Positions 22,081 through 36,507 of a DNA stretch of 64,000 nt are shown here, one piece after another; the stretch's first letter is position 1; each line of letters opens with the position of its first letter. Origin of the DNA: Magnolia sinica. Taxonomy: Eukaryota > Streptophyta > Magnoliopsida > Magnoliales > Magnoliaceae. The notes under the pieces were generated by a model. It saw nothing but the letters and a program-made list of their open reading frames with translations. It did no database searches and was not told where the DNA came from. The stretch lies in contig NC_080586.1 of assembly GCF_029962835.1 (NCBI RefSeq), positions 71,549,001-71,613,000 on the forward strand, written 5' to 3'. The position numbers and the translations under genes were made by a program.

Positions 22081-23440
22081 AGGTTTCTATTTGTAAGTGG
22101 GCTTTTCTTGTATGCTTTGATCCTTTGTATTTTATGCTCGGCCGTTCGATTAGTCCAAAACTGAATATTTGATTGGACTGATAAAGATGAATGGTCCAAT
22201 TGTGATGCATTTGAGATTCATGGTCCGATTGGGCTAATATTGAAAATTAGTAGCCTCATTCAACAATGTCAGATTGTAATAGACCAATTCCAATGATTCT
22301 AAAGATGAACCAAGTGATTGGATCAATATCAAAGATCAACAGTCCTATTAGTCTAAAATTGAATTTCAATGGTGTAAATTAAATATTAACAGTTTGATTA
22401 GACAGATGTTGAAGATAAACAGTCAGGATGTGATGAAATTGGAGATAACTGGTTCGATTTGGCCAATATTGAAAGTTAACAGTCAATTTGAATGGTCCAA
22501 TTCAATCAAACTAAAGATGGGGTTGAGATTGGACCAATGTCAAAATTAAACTGTTTGATTAGTGCAAACTTAAGTTTCAATGGTCCAATTAAACTGATAG
22601 TGAAGAGCAATGGTCCATTTGTGATGAAATTAGAGATGAATGGTTAGGTTGGACGATGTTAAAATCAATAGATCGCTTGGAGCCAATGGTCCAATTTGAA
22701 TAATACTGAAGATGAACGGTCAAGTTAGACCAACATCAAAGATGCAGAGTCTCATTAATATAAAATTGAAGATCAACAGTTAGATTGGACTTATATTGAA
22801 GATGAATGGTCTGATCAAGTGGATACTAGAGATTAACAATCTCTTGGATGGATATCAAGGAAAAACAATTTGATCGGGCCAAAATTGGAAATGAATTGTC
22901 CAATTTATTTGCTATTGAAGATCAACGCTTAGATTGGACTGATATTAAAGATGAATGGTCTAATTATGTTGAAATTAGAGACGAATGATCCAATTAGGCC
23001 AATGAGCATTGGTTTAATTGCCAGTATCATTCATCTTAAATATCGGATTGTCCATCATAAAGACCCAATCTGATCGTTAATATCTAATTGGACCATTGAT
23101 CATCAATATCAACCTAATCGAACCGTCCATCTTTGAATTTTGTCTAATCTAGCATTGTTCCAATCAGATCATTCAGTTGGTCCAAGCTGTTTATTTTCAA
23201 TATTAGCCCTATCAGACCATTCATCTCTGCTTTCAGCACAATTGAACGGTCTACCTTTAACATCAGTCCACTTGAAGCATCAATCTTCAATTTTGGACTA
23301 ATTGGGCCATTCATCTTTGATTTTGGTCCAATTGGACCCCTCACCTTTACTACAGCCGTTTTAATCAGAAATGTCTACCACATTGGTTCAACTGGGCTTT
23401 TAATTTTCAATATCATCCCAATTGGACCATTTTTTTTCTA
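22081..23440. repeat. Diverged tandem repeat with inverted halves
   Basis: From 22,130 to about 22,990 the plus strand repeats variants of 'gaagatgaacggtccaattggacc' at irregular 40-70 base steps. From about 23,030 to 23,440 the reverse complement theme appears (ggtccaattggaccattcatctt). The two halves form diverged inverted arms of roughly 0.9 and 0.4 kb. This resembles a foldback transposon whose arms are built of subrepeats. The open frame at 23,144-23,344 on the minus strand is a translation of the repeat. Confidence 0.65.
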
Positions 23441-23721
23441 AAAATTAAAATATGAAAATTTTATTTTTAAAAAAATGAAAGAACAAACGAGCCAAATTAT
23501 AAACACTACAATCTTGACAAGGGATTTATTGCCTATCCACAGTGGATAAGGAGGAATCAGCCCTAGAACACTACTTTCGCTAGAGAACATTAGCACACTG
23601 CTTTTGCTAGAGCGTCTGCCTTGTCATTAGCAGATAACTCTAGAGAAAGTCACTACTTTTTCTTTTTGTAACACATATTCACACACACACTCTCTGTATG
23701 CAGAGAGAGAGAGAGAGAGAG
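23441..23721. other. Spacer with AC/TC/GA microsatellites
   Basis: It includes acacacacac then tctctg and a (GA) run of about 24 bases ending at the Copia target duplication (23,722). Short internal repeats ('ctagagaacattagcacactgc') are present. No gene is seen. Confidence 0.5.
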
Positions 23722-23726
23722 AGAGG

Positions 23727-23935
23727 TGTTAAGATGGAAGAGGGAAAGAAATATTTGACTAAATTGTTATATATTTTGTATTGAGCTTTACAAATAAATA
23801 GATGTACAATGAACTATGTATGAAAAAATATACATAAGACAAGTGGACTAATTTGATTGAGTTCTAAAAATAATTTAATTACAGATTTTGTGCAAGTCTT
23901 GATTTTGTGTATGTATGGTAAGAAATCTGTCAATA
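23727..23935 (-). repeat. Copia 3' LTR
   Basis: This is the left copy, next to the polypurine tract (minus strand TTGAGGGGGAG at 23,936-23,946). It aligns to the right copy without gaps by eye. Confidence 0.92.
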
Positions 23936-23942
23936 CTCCCCC

Positions 23943-24530
23943 TCAAGTTGGCGCATGGAGGTTCGTGATGCCCAACTTGTGCGAAAAATAATGAAAAAGT
24001 TCATGTCCCAAAGTTTTGGTGAAGATATCGGCAACTTGCTTACTGGAAGAAGTGTGGACAACTTTGAGGAGGCCCGAGCGAATTTTGTCGCGAATAATAT
24101 GGCAATCAATCTTAATGTGTTTGGTACGCTCATGAAACACAGGATTGTGTGCAATATATAATGCAGATTGATTGTCACAATGTAGAGAGAATGACTCGGG
24201 ATGAGAAACACCAAGATCAGTGAGAAGTTGTTTTAACCAAGTGAGTTCATAGGTTGTGACGGCCATGGCTCGATATTCAGCTTCAGCGGAAGAGCGAGCA
24301 ATTGTATTCTGCTTCTTGGTGCGCCATGAGATGGGACTGGTGCCTAATTGAATAAAGTAGCTGGTGGTAGAGCGACGGGTGGTGGGACAGCTGGCCCAAT
24401 CAGAATCTGTATAAGCTGTGACATGTGTACTATTGGATGAAGGAAAGAAAATGCCTTGGCAGGGGCAGCCTTTGATGTAGCGGAGAACTCTGGTAGCTGC
24501 AGTCATGTGGGGGACCCGAGGAGCATGCAT
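23943..24530 (-). pseudogene. Copia RNase H domain and Pol C-terminus
   Basis: A 195-codon uninterrupted frame covers the connection and RNase H regions. Recognisable are YTDSDWASCPTTRRST (first catalytic Asp), SSAEAEYRAMA (Glu), HCDNQSALYIAHNPVFHERT (Asp) and ADIFTKTLG near the C-terminus. This domain removes the RNA strand during reverse transcription. It is the best preserved part of the element. The normal Pol is one polyprotein; here the frame is cut off from the reverse transcriptase upstream by stops between 24,530 and 24,645. Confidence 0.93.
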
Positions 24531-24644
24531 GAATTGACTGAGTGTGTTGACTGCATAAATAATGTCTGGTCTGGTGATGGTTAGATAGATGAGACGGCCA
24601 ACAAGGCAACGGTAAAGGCCATGATCAGAGAGAAAGTCACCATC

Positions 24645-25460
24645 TTAAGTATTAAGCTTCAAATGTTGCTCCATAGGAAAAAGAGCAGTCCGTGCACTAA
24701 GTTGTCCACTGTCAGAGAGAATGTCGAGAGCATATTTGCACTGATTAAGAAAGATGCCTTTGGGAAAGCGAGCAACTTCGAGTCTAAGAAAATACTTTAA
24801 GGAACTAAGGTCCTTTGTCTTGAAGTGAGTGAAGAGAATTTTCTTAAAAAGCTCGATTTGAGAGATGTCGTTACCAGCAACCAGGATGTCATCAACATAA
24901 ATAAGGATAAGAGTGATGCTGGTGGAAGTGATGAGAGTGAACAAAGAATGATCCACCTGAGACTGATGAAAACCTGCATTAAGAAGCACAGAGGTTAGTT
25001 TAAAAAACCAGTTTCGGGAGGCTTATTTGATGCTATAGAGGGATTTTCTGAGACGACAGACACAGGTCTCTCCTTGAAGACAATATTCAGGTGGTGGTGT
25101 CATGTAGACTTCTTCATCAAGATCGCCGTGCAAGAAGGCATTGTTGACGTTAAGCTGATGAATAATCCAATTTTTGGTAGCTGCAACTGGCAGTAAGCAG
25201 CAGACTGTGGTCATTTTGGTGACCAAAGCAAAAGTCTCATAGTAGTCAAGTCTTTCAACGTGATTGTATCCTTTGGCAACGAGCCAAGCTTTGTACCTCT
25301 CGATGGATCCGTTGGCTTTGAGTTTGGTTTTGAAAACCCATTTGCATCCAATGGGTTTCTTACCAAGAGGAAGAGGCTCAAGAGTTCAGGTGGAATTATC
25401 CTCTACAGCACGAAGCTCAGCAGACATTGCCTCGTGCCAGTGAGAGTGGCGGACAGCATC
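24645..25460 (-). pseudogene. Copia reverse transcriptase, broken
   Basis: Two frames carry reverse transcriptase motifs: [19 protein letters not shown] (25,023-25,226) and LILIYVDDILVAGNDI (24,645-24,989). The YVDD catalytic box is intact. A stop near 25,022 interrupts the frame where relatives have the GLKQ/SPR segment, and a frame disruption precedes 25,226. The enzyme copies element RNA into DNA in virus-like particles; this copy cannot make it whole. Confidence 0.9.
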
Positions 25461-26998
25461 AGATAGCATGGGGGTCAGTACAGGAGGTAAGAGCAGTCAA
25501 ATAAGTAATATGTGAGGGGAAAAAATGAGAATATGAAAGAAAAGCAGACAAAGGGTGAGCAGTACCTGAAGCCGGTGAAGCACGTGTAGATGTCGTGGGC
25601 TCCGCATGTAAGGTGGAACAGATATAGTCGTGAAGGTAGGCAGGTTGAGTAATGGTGCGGCGAGGGCGAGTAGCTAGTGGAGATGTGTTGGATAAGGTCA
25701 TGGGGGTTGAGGAATCAGGAGAGTCAAGGGAGTCAGGAGAGTTAGGAGACGTCGGGGGATTATGAGAAGGAGACATAATAGCTAGGTTTAGTGATGGGAA
25801 GAGGAATGATAGGAGCGGGAAGGGAAGGAGTGTCAGGGAAGATCTTGGAAAGGGAATGTTTATTTTTGGAAGGTGACATCTCGAGAGTAGAAGACGGATT
25901 GAGTATTGAGGTTGTAGAGCTTGTATGATTTATGTGTGCTTGGGTAGCCAAGAAAGACACATTTAGTGGCATGGAGAGAAAATTTGTCTCGGTGAGCGCC
26001 GAGAGTTTGTGCATAACAAAGACATCCGAATACCCAAAGATGATCATAGTTTGGAGGTTTATTGAATAGAATTTCAAAATGTGATTTATTTTGGAGAGTG
26101 CGATTAGGGGTGCGGTTTATAAGGTAAGTTGCGGTGAGAACACAATTACCCCAAAAAGGTAGAGATAAGTGTGCTTGAAAATGAAGACTACGGGCAACAT
26201 TTAGAAGGTGACGGTGTTTACGCTCAGCAACGCCATTTTGTTGAGGAGTTTCTACACAGGTACGTTCATGAATGATGTCGTGATTGTGTAGGTATATTTG
26301 AAATTAATGAGAAAGAAATTCTTGTCCATTATCAGTTCTAATAATTTTAACTGTGGTGTTAGACTGATTGTGGACAAGAGTAAAAAGTGCGTTAAATGGG
26401 TGTAAGCCTCAGATTTAAAAAGCATAAGATATACTCATGCGGTGCGAGAAAAATCATCAACAATTGTGAGAAAATAATGAGCTCCACATAAAGATGCGGT
26501 GTGATAACTACCTTAAATATCACAAAAGATACGATTAAAACAGGAATCACTTTTATTGGCATAATTGGAAAAATGTAATCTTGTATGCTTAGAACGAGCA
26601 CAAACATCACATTCAGAAAAAGTACAAGGAGAATTAAAAATACTGGGAATAGTAAAACTGGAGGGATGTCCTAGACGTTGATGCCATAAGGTCTTATTAG
26701 CAGTAGATTGAGCAGCAAAAATGACGGGATGGTCGGGGCAGTACACGTAGAGCCTATTGCATAGATCACCCACTCCAATCGACTTCATCGATTGAGGGTC
26801 CTGAAATAAACAAGTGTTAGAAGAAAAAGAGATAACATAAGAATTATAAAGGATAATTTGAACAACTGAAAGTAAATTGAAGGACAAAATGGGAACATAG
26901 AAAACGTGTTTTAATTTGAGAGAAGGAGAGAGAATACAAGAACTCAGCCCTTCGGTTGGGATGTCATGTTGGAAGCCGAATGTGAAGAGAGGAGGCAA
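25461..26998 (-). pseudogene. Copia GAG-pre-integrase and integrase, broken
   Basis: The frame ending upstream at 26,998 has LWHQRLGHPS (zinc-binding His pair) and CDVCARSKHTRL (Cys pair), the HHCC finger. The catalytic core is scattered over frames, with stops near 26,500 and 26,280. The linker after integrase (25,459-25,776) keeps the usual proline/serine-rich segment and RPRRTITQPAYLHDY. Integrase would insert the cDNA into the genome. Confidence 0.82.
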
Positions 26999-27300
26999 AG
27001 TGCTTCAAATCGGTAAAAGCATCTCGTTGGTGGTAGATTTGGTGGCTCGCACCATTGTCCACCACCCAATGGAGGCGCCGATTGAAGGAGAAATCAGATG
27101 GGGAGAAGAGGTTACTAGCGAAATTTGTAGGGGATGGATCATTCGGAGGTTGCGATGGTGCGAGGAGGCTGAGCAACTTCTGATACAGCTCCAGTGACAA
27201 TCCAGGGACCGAACTTGAAGTGGATGGAGTGAGAGAGACTAGATTCGCAGTCGACGGAGGTTGTCCTAAAATGGACGGCCACGATTTGTTGGTGTGAGGC
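26999..27300 (-). pseudogene. Copia Gag start fused by deletion to protease
   Basis: After the primer site an ATG gives MAESLTPTNRGRPF and then a stop: 14 codons of apparent Gag start. Protease-like sequence follows at once (HWVVDNGASHQIYHQ near 27,060). The Asp-Ser/Thr-Gly active site reads Asp-Asn-Gly, so it is probably inactive. The capsid and zinc-knuckle parts of Gag, normally near 1 kb, are absent. Confidence 0.72.
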
Positions 27301-27333
27301 TCTCGGCCATGGCATAATGGGTTGATCTTTTAG

Positions 27334-27345
27334 GATCTGATACCA
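27334..27345 (-). other. Copia primer binding site
   Basis: On the minus strand TGGTATCAGATC directly follows the LTR end CTTAACA. It is complementary to initiator methionine tRNA and fixes the polarity. Confidence 0.9.
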
Positions 27346-27554
27346 TGTTAAGATGGAAGAGGGAAAGAAATATTTGACTAAATTGTTATATATTTTGTAT
27401 TGAGCTTTACAAATAAATAGATGTACAATGAGCTATGTATGGAAAAATATACATAAGACAAGTGGACTAATTTGATTGAGTACTAAAAATAATATAATTA
27501 CAGATTTTGTGCAAGTCTTGATTTTGTGCATGTATGGTAAGAAATCTGTCAATA
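27346..27554 (-). repeat. Copia 5' LTR
   Basis: This is the right copy, followed by the target duplication AGAGG at 27,555-27,559. No convincing TATA box was picked out on the minus strand. Confidence 0.92.
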
Positions 27555-27559
27555 AGAGG

Positions 27560-30447
<2,888 letters not shown>

Positions 30448-32272
30448 GCAATTGTAATGTCCTGTCCAACCAGAACAGTGTCCTGAGGCGTCCACGTAGG
30501 ATTTGCCGCAGGACTATTCGCTTAAACCACTCGAGTGTGGGGTACCACCAATAAATTAACCCTGGTTAGCCCATTAGGGTAGACCAGTCTGGTTATGATC
30601 AGACCGAGTACGGGCCGTCAAGCTAGTTAGCCTGGTTGCACTTGGCAACAGCCCGCGCAGGCCGTGCAGGCGCCAAGGAAGGTCAGAAAAATCTAAAAAT
30701 TGGGGAAACCGCAGATCTCCCGGGGCTTGTGGTCCATCATAGACCACAGACTCAGTAGACGCTTAGAAATTAATTTTCCATGCCGTCCCAGCGGCACTTG
30801 CCAAACGCAACTCACCCCAGCCTTGACCCAAAGGCTAGAATTGAAATCTGACACTTTTAAATAAAACTGAGATATAATGCCTTGCAGCCGTCGGATCTCT
30901 TCTACATTTACAGTGAAAGCCTTAAATATTTTTCTACGCCTGTCCACAAAATCTAGAACCCGATCGCAAAACGGTGACCCTTGATCGCAAATCGGCCCTG
31001 TACGGTAAAATCTCGCGTCCGTTTGCCTTCAAATTTTACACGGCCCTTCATCGAGTCATGGAACACCTATCCTATAAATTTCATAATCAGGGGGCCGTCA
31101 GAACCACTCCAACAGCCAGAATGGACCCCACAGGGCCGTTTAAAGATCGGAACCGTACGATAAAACTCGTATCCGTTTGCGTTCAAATTTTGCATAGCCC
31201 CTCATCAGGCCATGAGACACCTACACACAAAATTTGGTGGCCAAGGGGGTGACAGGGCTGCCCTAAAGCTAAAAGGGGCTCCCATAGAGCCATTGAAGGA
31301 AATTGTTGAAACTTAAGGCCAATGGGCCCAAACCTAGGAAATAAAGCCCTAAGGCTCTTTCTCTCATACTCCCACCATTGCTCCAACAACTAAAGAGAAA
31401 GGAGAGAGTAAAGAGAGAAGAGAGAGAGAGAGGAAGGTAGAGTGAAGAAAGGAGTGAAGAAAGGAGTGAAGGTGGACCGTAGCTCGAAGTGGGGCCTAAG
31501 GGAGTCAATCTTTGTAATGACCCGAAAAATTTCGTGCAAAGACTCGAGTGCCACCTCGAATTCCTTAGAAGTTATATGTGGGTTAATTAGCGCTAAACTC
31601 AATTGCTTGTGAAATTAGCATCAATCACTTTAAATTTGATCTGCAGGACCCAAAACCTATAGAATCGTTAGCGCTATGTTATCCTGAAATCTAGGATCCA
31701 ACGCTAAATCCAGTTGCTCTTGGGAGTACTTAGAAACTTTGTATCGGACCTGGACCGTGCGTCGAAAGTCCGATGGCGACGATCTTAGACAATTTTGGTC
31801 ATCTTGTTGGGCTTGACCATCACCTCAAAAATCAAGTCCAGATGATGTCCTGGGTCGATTTGCTTGAGTCCTGAGTAAAGAGTGTGAGAAAGCTGAGAAA
31901 TTAAATATATATTTATGAAATCTGAGTCGTGTCGCTTGCGCGCCGATTCTAAGCTTTCTGATCGTTGAATTCTGACCCAATTTCACCCTCGGATCAGGGA
32001 AGATGGCCCTGGCATGTCCTAGTGCCGGTGGACCTGATCGAGTTTCGGTGACCGTTGAATTGAGAGTCGTCCACCACGGCTAATCTGTAAATTCGATCGG
32101 TACGAAAACTCAGCCTAACCTAGATCCATGGTCAGTGAGCTTAAGTCCGACCGCACGTGGAGAAAGGACCACCAGAAGTGTTCCGTTGGATCGGAATAGG
32201 CTTGATTTGGTTATAACCTAAGTATACCTTGGCCCTGGGGCTGTTTTCATCAATGTTAGGCCTATATAAAGA

Positions 32273-32280
32273 CCTTAAAT
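32273..32280 (+). promoter_or_regulatory. TATA box of the solo LTR
   Basis: TATATAAA in the context GCCTATATAAAGACC. The transcript start would fall near CCATACGAATT, followed by a GA-rich leader. The same order is conserved in the 11.9 kb element. Confidence 0.65.
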
Positions 32281-34090
32281 CCCTCACTCTCTTTTCCATA
32301 CGAATTTCCTAACCTTAGCTAAGAAAGAGAGAGGAAAAGAGAGAGAAAGTGAGAGAGAAGCTGGTGAATCATCTTGAGATTCTTTTCTGTTACTCTGTAT
32401 CCCTAAACCATCACTTTTGAATCGTTATTCCGGTGATTCTAAGTTCATTTTGGGTAAGTCAGTCAAACCTTAACTTGTTTTAGAGCTTAGACTTGTCTAA
32501 GTGTTGATGTAGCTTGTTTTATTCTTGCCTTAGGTTGTCTAGTAGCCGTTGACGAAGACTTATCGTTTGAATCAGATCTATTGTGCTTTTTCTGATTTAA
32601 GGTGCGGACTATATTCGTATAGGTTATGGTTTTCAAGGCTTTCAATGTTGGGTAATGGTTTATTATTGTTGTGGATGCAATTTCACATGCCAACTGTGAT
32701 GTTTATTTTGTGTTCCTGATATATATGAGTTATATTGAGATTTGTGTATTCTATGTATATATAGGAAGTATCGTATACGTATAAAATATGAACATGTGTT
32801 TGCCATGATTAATTGTCGTGTACTTGTGCTAGTTGTATGTGTGTCAACTCCTTGGCGAAAGGAATTGTCCAAATGTGTGTTATCACCACCATACGTCATG
32901 TATGTTTGACTATGTAGTCTAAGTGTTTGTAGAAATGTATGGATAGTTAAGTGTGTATTACATTAACCTATTTATGGACGTTGGGAAGAGATTCTCAACT
33001 ACCCTATTGATGTGTACGATTTCCTACATGCTATTCACATTCTTTGTTGTTTAACTTCAAGTACTACTTATGTGTAAATTTATGTTAAATTAATATTCAT
33101 CACATGCTTCCATATTGTATGATTAGAATTGTTGTTCCATTACTGTGATATGAATATCTGTTATCATTGAACATGTTTGGGACTATGGAATAGTCCAGGA
33201 AATCGGTAACAATCCTTAAGTTCGTGGCCGAGGTCGTTTTTGCCACACAAGATGTGTTTGACGAACCCGAGTCGTATTTGGGTTGTCGGTAGTGGTTTGG
33301 CCACACGGGGTGTTTGCACACTCTATGTCGTTCAGCTCAACGTGCGCTCGTGCTAGTCAAGTTCTTCAATTAACCCGATTGTCCCGATGGATGTACACCA
33401 TGTATAGACGCTATTGTTTGAATCTAGGGTACTAAACTTACCATTGCAATTCCGTTAACCATTGTACCTTGATCCGCTAAGACTCATAAGCCGGACATGG
33501 TGGTATGGGATACCGTGGTCGAGCTATCGGCCTACGCTGGGGTGACGAGTCTCCCCGTAGTGACCAGTGAGCACACCAGACTCGTGAGCCGATTATGATG
33601 GTATGAGACACTATATTCGTGCTATCGGCCTACATTGATTGGTGACGAGCCCTTTGTAGTGACCTCGAGCATACCTTGCTACTGCATTGAGGCGACGAGC
33701 CTTAGGGTAGTAACTAAGGTATGATAGGCATGCATTGATTGGTGACGAGCCCTTTGCAGCGACCTAAAATCATATGATCGTATGAGATTGTCTAGGACTG
33801 ACAACCCTAGAATGGATCACTGTTTGGAAAGTAATATGAGGAAGGTACCTTAGCTTCCCAATCTTGTTGTATGAAAAGGACTAATAATAACCTGGTAATC
33901 ATGATCATGCACCGCATTGCATGTGCGTAGGAGTTGTTGGCACTGCGGGAGGTTGTCATGTGTACCGTAAGATGAAGACGCTGAGGGAGTGCAGGCGAGG
34001 GCATGCATCATTCCTACATACATCCTTGCATTAACAAGAGTAGTTCATTCTGGGACGGTGTTTCAACACCAACCAGACTCTGTCTTAGAT

Positions 34091-34183
34091 GCAGATCTTG
34101 ACGCGACCCCTGAGGCAGAGTCGGAGTACGAGGATGATGAGGATACGTTTTCTTTTATGCAGTTCTCAGGCGGGTTCATGTGA
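34091..34183 (+). other. Acidic mini-ORF inside the solo LTR
   Basis: The frame from GCA 34,091 to TGA 34,181 reads ADLDATPEAESEYEDDEDTF then SFMQFSGGFM. The chromovirus LTR equivalent ends YFQLMDGSP. Agreement in length, acidity and ending across different LTR subfamilies is notable; no start codon is present within it. Confidence 0.4.
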
Positions 34184-36095
34184 ACCATGTCCTGATATGC
34201 GGGGATTCTGGGTTTTCTTTGTAATTGTAATAGATGATGTCATTTTGATACTTATATTTTGAAAACAACACTTGTAATTATGACCTGGCAGAGTATACGT
34301 ATTTCAGGGATTTGCACATGTACACATATGTTTCTTTAAGTCTTCCGCTTGCGTCTTTCACTTATCCCTGAATTATGTTTGCAGTTTGGCTTAATCTATT
34401 TCATGTTTTATGCACTCATACATACAACATACATTCATCATTCCATATGTTGCATAAGTGATGTTTTGAAACTCAGGAGCTGAGATATGCTCGACCCCCC
34501 GAATTTCAAGGCGTTACAATCTTGCAACTCCTTACCTCTCCCTTATGGAAATCCCTCAACCACAAACGGGAAGAACCCCTCTCCACTGATTGGGTAGGTA
34601 AATCTCTCATCCTTTTGGAAACCCTTATGTTGTGAGGGGATTTGCATGGGATTCTAACATGCAAATGCTTTGCCTCAAGGATTTCGGCCAATCGACCCCA
34701 ATTTCGACACTCCTAGGTCGCTTCCCAAGATCTCAACGATCCATAGGTGTTGACTATTATTCTTAGGTGGCCTAGTACTAATTTTACTATGAATTTCATA
34801 ATTGTGAATGTTTGGGTGAAGTATTTGAACAACCTAGAAGGAACCTAACCAAAAACCTTACATGATAGATCCTCCAAATGACATGGATGATTTTGTATTG
34901 CTTGTTGTTCCTAAACATGATTGGGCATGAAATTGGTGAGTGCATGTTCATCTCATATATACATGCTTATTCCATGCTTCTTTGTAGTATGTAGGATGCA
35001 TTAACCCTTGTTATAATTTTGTGCTATGAGATATAGAATTCTTAATCTCTACGCTAACCCCTCACAACACACATGCACATCCATTTTGTAATATTGTTAG
35101 TACTTGCATTTATAGAAAAATCTAGATTCCTATGTTGATGTATGAGTGCATGACATTATTTGAGTTTAGATGATAAAACATGAACTGTTGAAGTATCACT
35201 GAATGCTATTAAATCCCTAGGTTGGTCGGGAAACTGAGGAGAGTAAAGGTGGTCCCGTTGGTAGGACTATCCTGAGGCTAAACCAGTGGATTTGGGCTAG
35301 TGCGAATGGGCGACAGTAGTTGGACTACATGGGTCGCTTGTACTCGATGTCGTCCACTGCATACTCGCCTGGACTCGCACAGTTTAGTCCACTTACTGAC
35401 CAACCGTGTGCTGTTAACCATGTTTGCTCATGCCTGAAAGGAACCTAGAACACCCTTCGCCCACTGAAGCCCATTGATAATCGTTGAAACTAATCTACCA
35501 TCTCGAGAGCTGGAAATGGTGGAATGGGACATTGTATTCAAGCTGTCGACCTACGCTGGGGTGACGAGCCTCCCAGTAGTGACCGCGAGCAATCCCACTT
35601 CTCAGTACCTTCCATGTGCTTGAAATCGGGGATGAAAAACCTGATGGGATCAAGGATCGTGGGGTCCTGGTCTCACATGTTGGGGGGCTTGGGCCTCGCA
35701 ACCAGTTGGGGGCATTTATATTATAGCGTGTACTAGTTTTCCCAATCTGCTGGTTGAACGGAACTAATTAAAAACCTAGCTAACATGATCACTATTGCAT
35801 CGCACTAGTTAGGTTGGCGACTCGGCAGTTGAGGTCGCAATGAGTGAGTGTTTGTCATACGCGATCGTTAGACGGAGTCGCTCGAGGAAGTGTTGTTGTG
35901 AGGTCATGCATCATATCATGATACATGCATATGCATTAATAAGACTAGTTAGATATATGTAAATGTATGCCTTTCATTAAATCCACAATATAATTGATGT
36001 TTGTATAACTTAAGACTAATTGCACCCACTGAGTTGATCACTCACTCCCACTTTGGGACGGTGTTTTAAAACACTAACTAGATGCTTCTGTAGTT

Positions 36096-36188
36096 GCAGG
36101 TGACACTGAGTACGAGGAGCCTTGTGGTGCGAGCGTCGAAGAGAAGGATGAGCTATCCTATTTTCAGTTGATGGACGGTTCGCCGTAG
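36096..36188 (+). other. Acidic mini-ORF inside the chromovirus 5' LTR
   Basis: It follows TTCTGTAGTTGCAG, a good splice-acceptor context. The frame reads AGDTEYEEPCGASVEEKDEL then SYFQLMDGSP and stops at TAG 36,186. The 3' LTR copy (56,641-56,733) keeps the frame with several substitutions. It could be a small 3' exon used by spliced LTR transcripts; that is inference. Confidence 0.45.
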
Positions 36189-36496
36189 ATATCGCGGACG
36201 CACTTGGATAGCTGAGTAGGGGACTCAGCACATCATTCTTTTGGACATATCATTTTTTTTTCTGTAATTTTGTTGGACAACGCCTTATGCTACCCATGGT
36301 TATATTTTTTGGACTCATATACATTTAGTCATCTCCATTTTAGCAGACCCGTGGTGATTGTGATTCATGTTTCAATTGTTCCATACTGCGCATTACGCCT
36401 AATCAAACGCAAAATAGTAAAAGTGGTTATAAGTGATACCCGAAAACTTGGGAGTTGAGTATATGCACGACACCCAATTTCTAGGGCGTTACAAGT

Positions 36497-36507
36497 TGGT
36501 ATCAGAG
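36497..36507 (+). other. Chromovirus primer binding site
   Basis: TGGTATCAGAG lies three bases after the LTR end GTTACA. It is complementary to initiator methionine tRNA; the C usual at the next position is T here. Confidence 0.9.

Larger units (their letters stand above)
23727..27554 (-). mobile_element. Copia LTR retrotransposon, gag-deleted, 3.8 kb
   Basis: LTRs of 209 bp (23,727-23,935 and 27,346-27,554) differ at about six sites. The 5 bp target duplication AGAGG is perfect on both sides and sets the ends as TATTGACAG...CTTAACA in the minus sense, an unusual TA...CA terminus. The primer site TGGTATCAGATC abuts the 5' LTR and a GAGGGGGAG purine tract abuts the 3' LTR. Domain order (protease, integrase, reverse transcriptase, RNase H) is that of Copia. 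Most of gag is missing and every domain is broken by stops or frameshifts, so it cannot move on its own. Confidence 0.93.
31513..34518 (+). mobile_element. Solo LTR of a related chromovirus, 3,006 bp
   Basis: It begins TGTAATGACCCG and ends CAAGGCGTTACA, with a perfect 5 bp duplication ATCTT at 31,508-31,512 and 34,519-34,523. No internal domain is present, so unequal recombination between its LTRs removed it. Order inside: TATA motif at 32,273, GA-rich leader, four tandem variants of the 'ctacgctggggtgacgagcc' core at 33,500-33,770, then the acidic mini-ORF at 34,091. Its 5' part differs from the host LTR, so it is a separate subfamily. Confidence 0.93.
30453..36493 (+). repeat. Chromovirus 5' LTR, interrupted by a solo LTR
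   Basis: The LTR segments 30,453-31,512 and 34,524-36,493 together match 54,004-57,038 (3,030 versus 3,035 bp). The interruption is the 3,006 bp solo LTR plus one duplicated pentamer. The core module (about 35,515-35,745), the GGTGTTTTAAAACACT element (36,060) and the acidic mini-ORF (36,096-36,188) are present. Confidence 0.92.

Noticed and set aside
23144..23344. 66-residue minus-strand frame with repeated 'IGLxLKxN' pattern
   Set aside because: It is a translation of the diverged tandem repeat.
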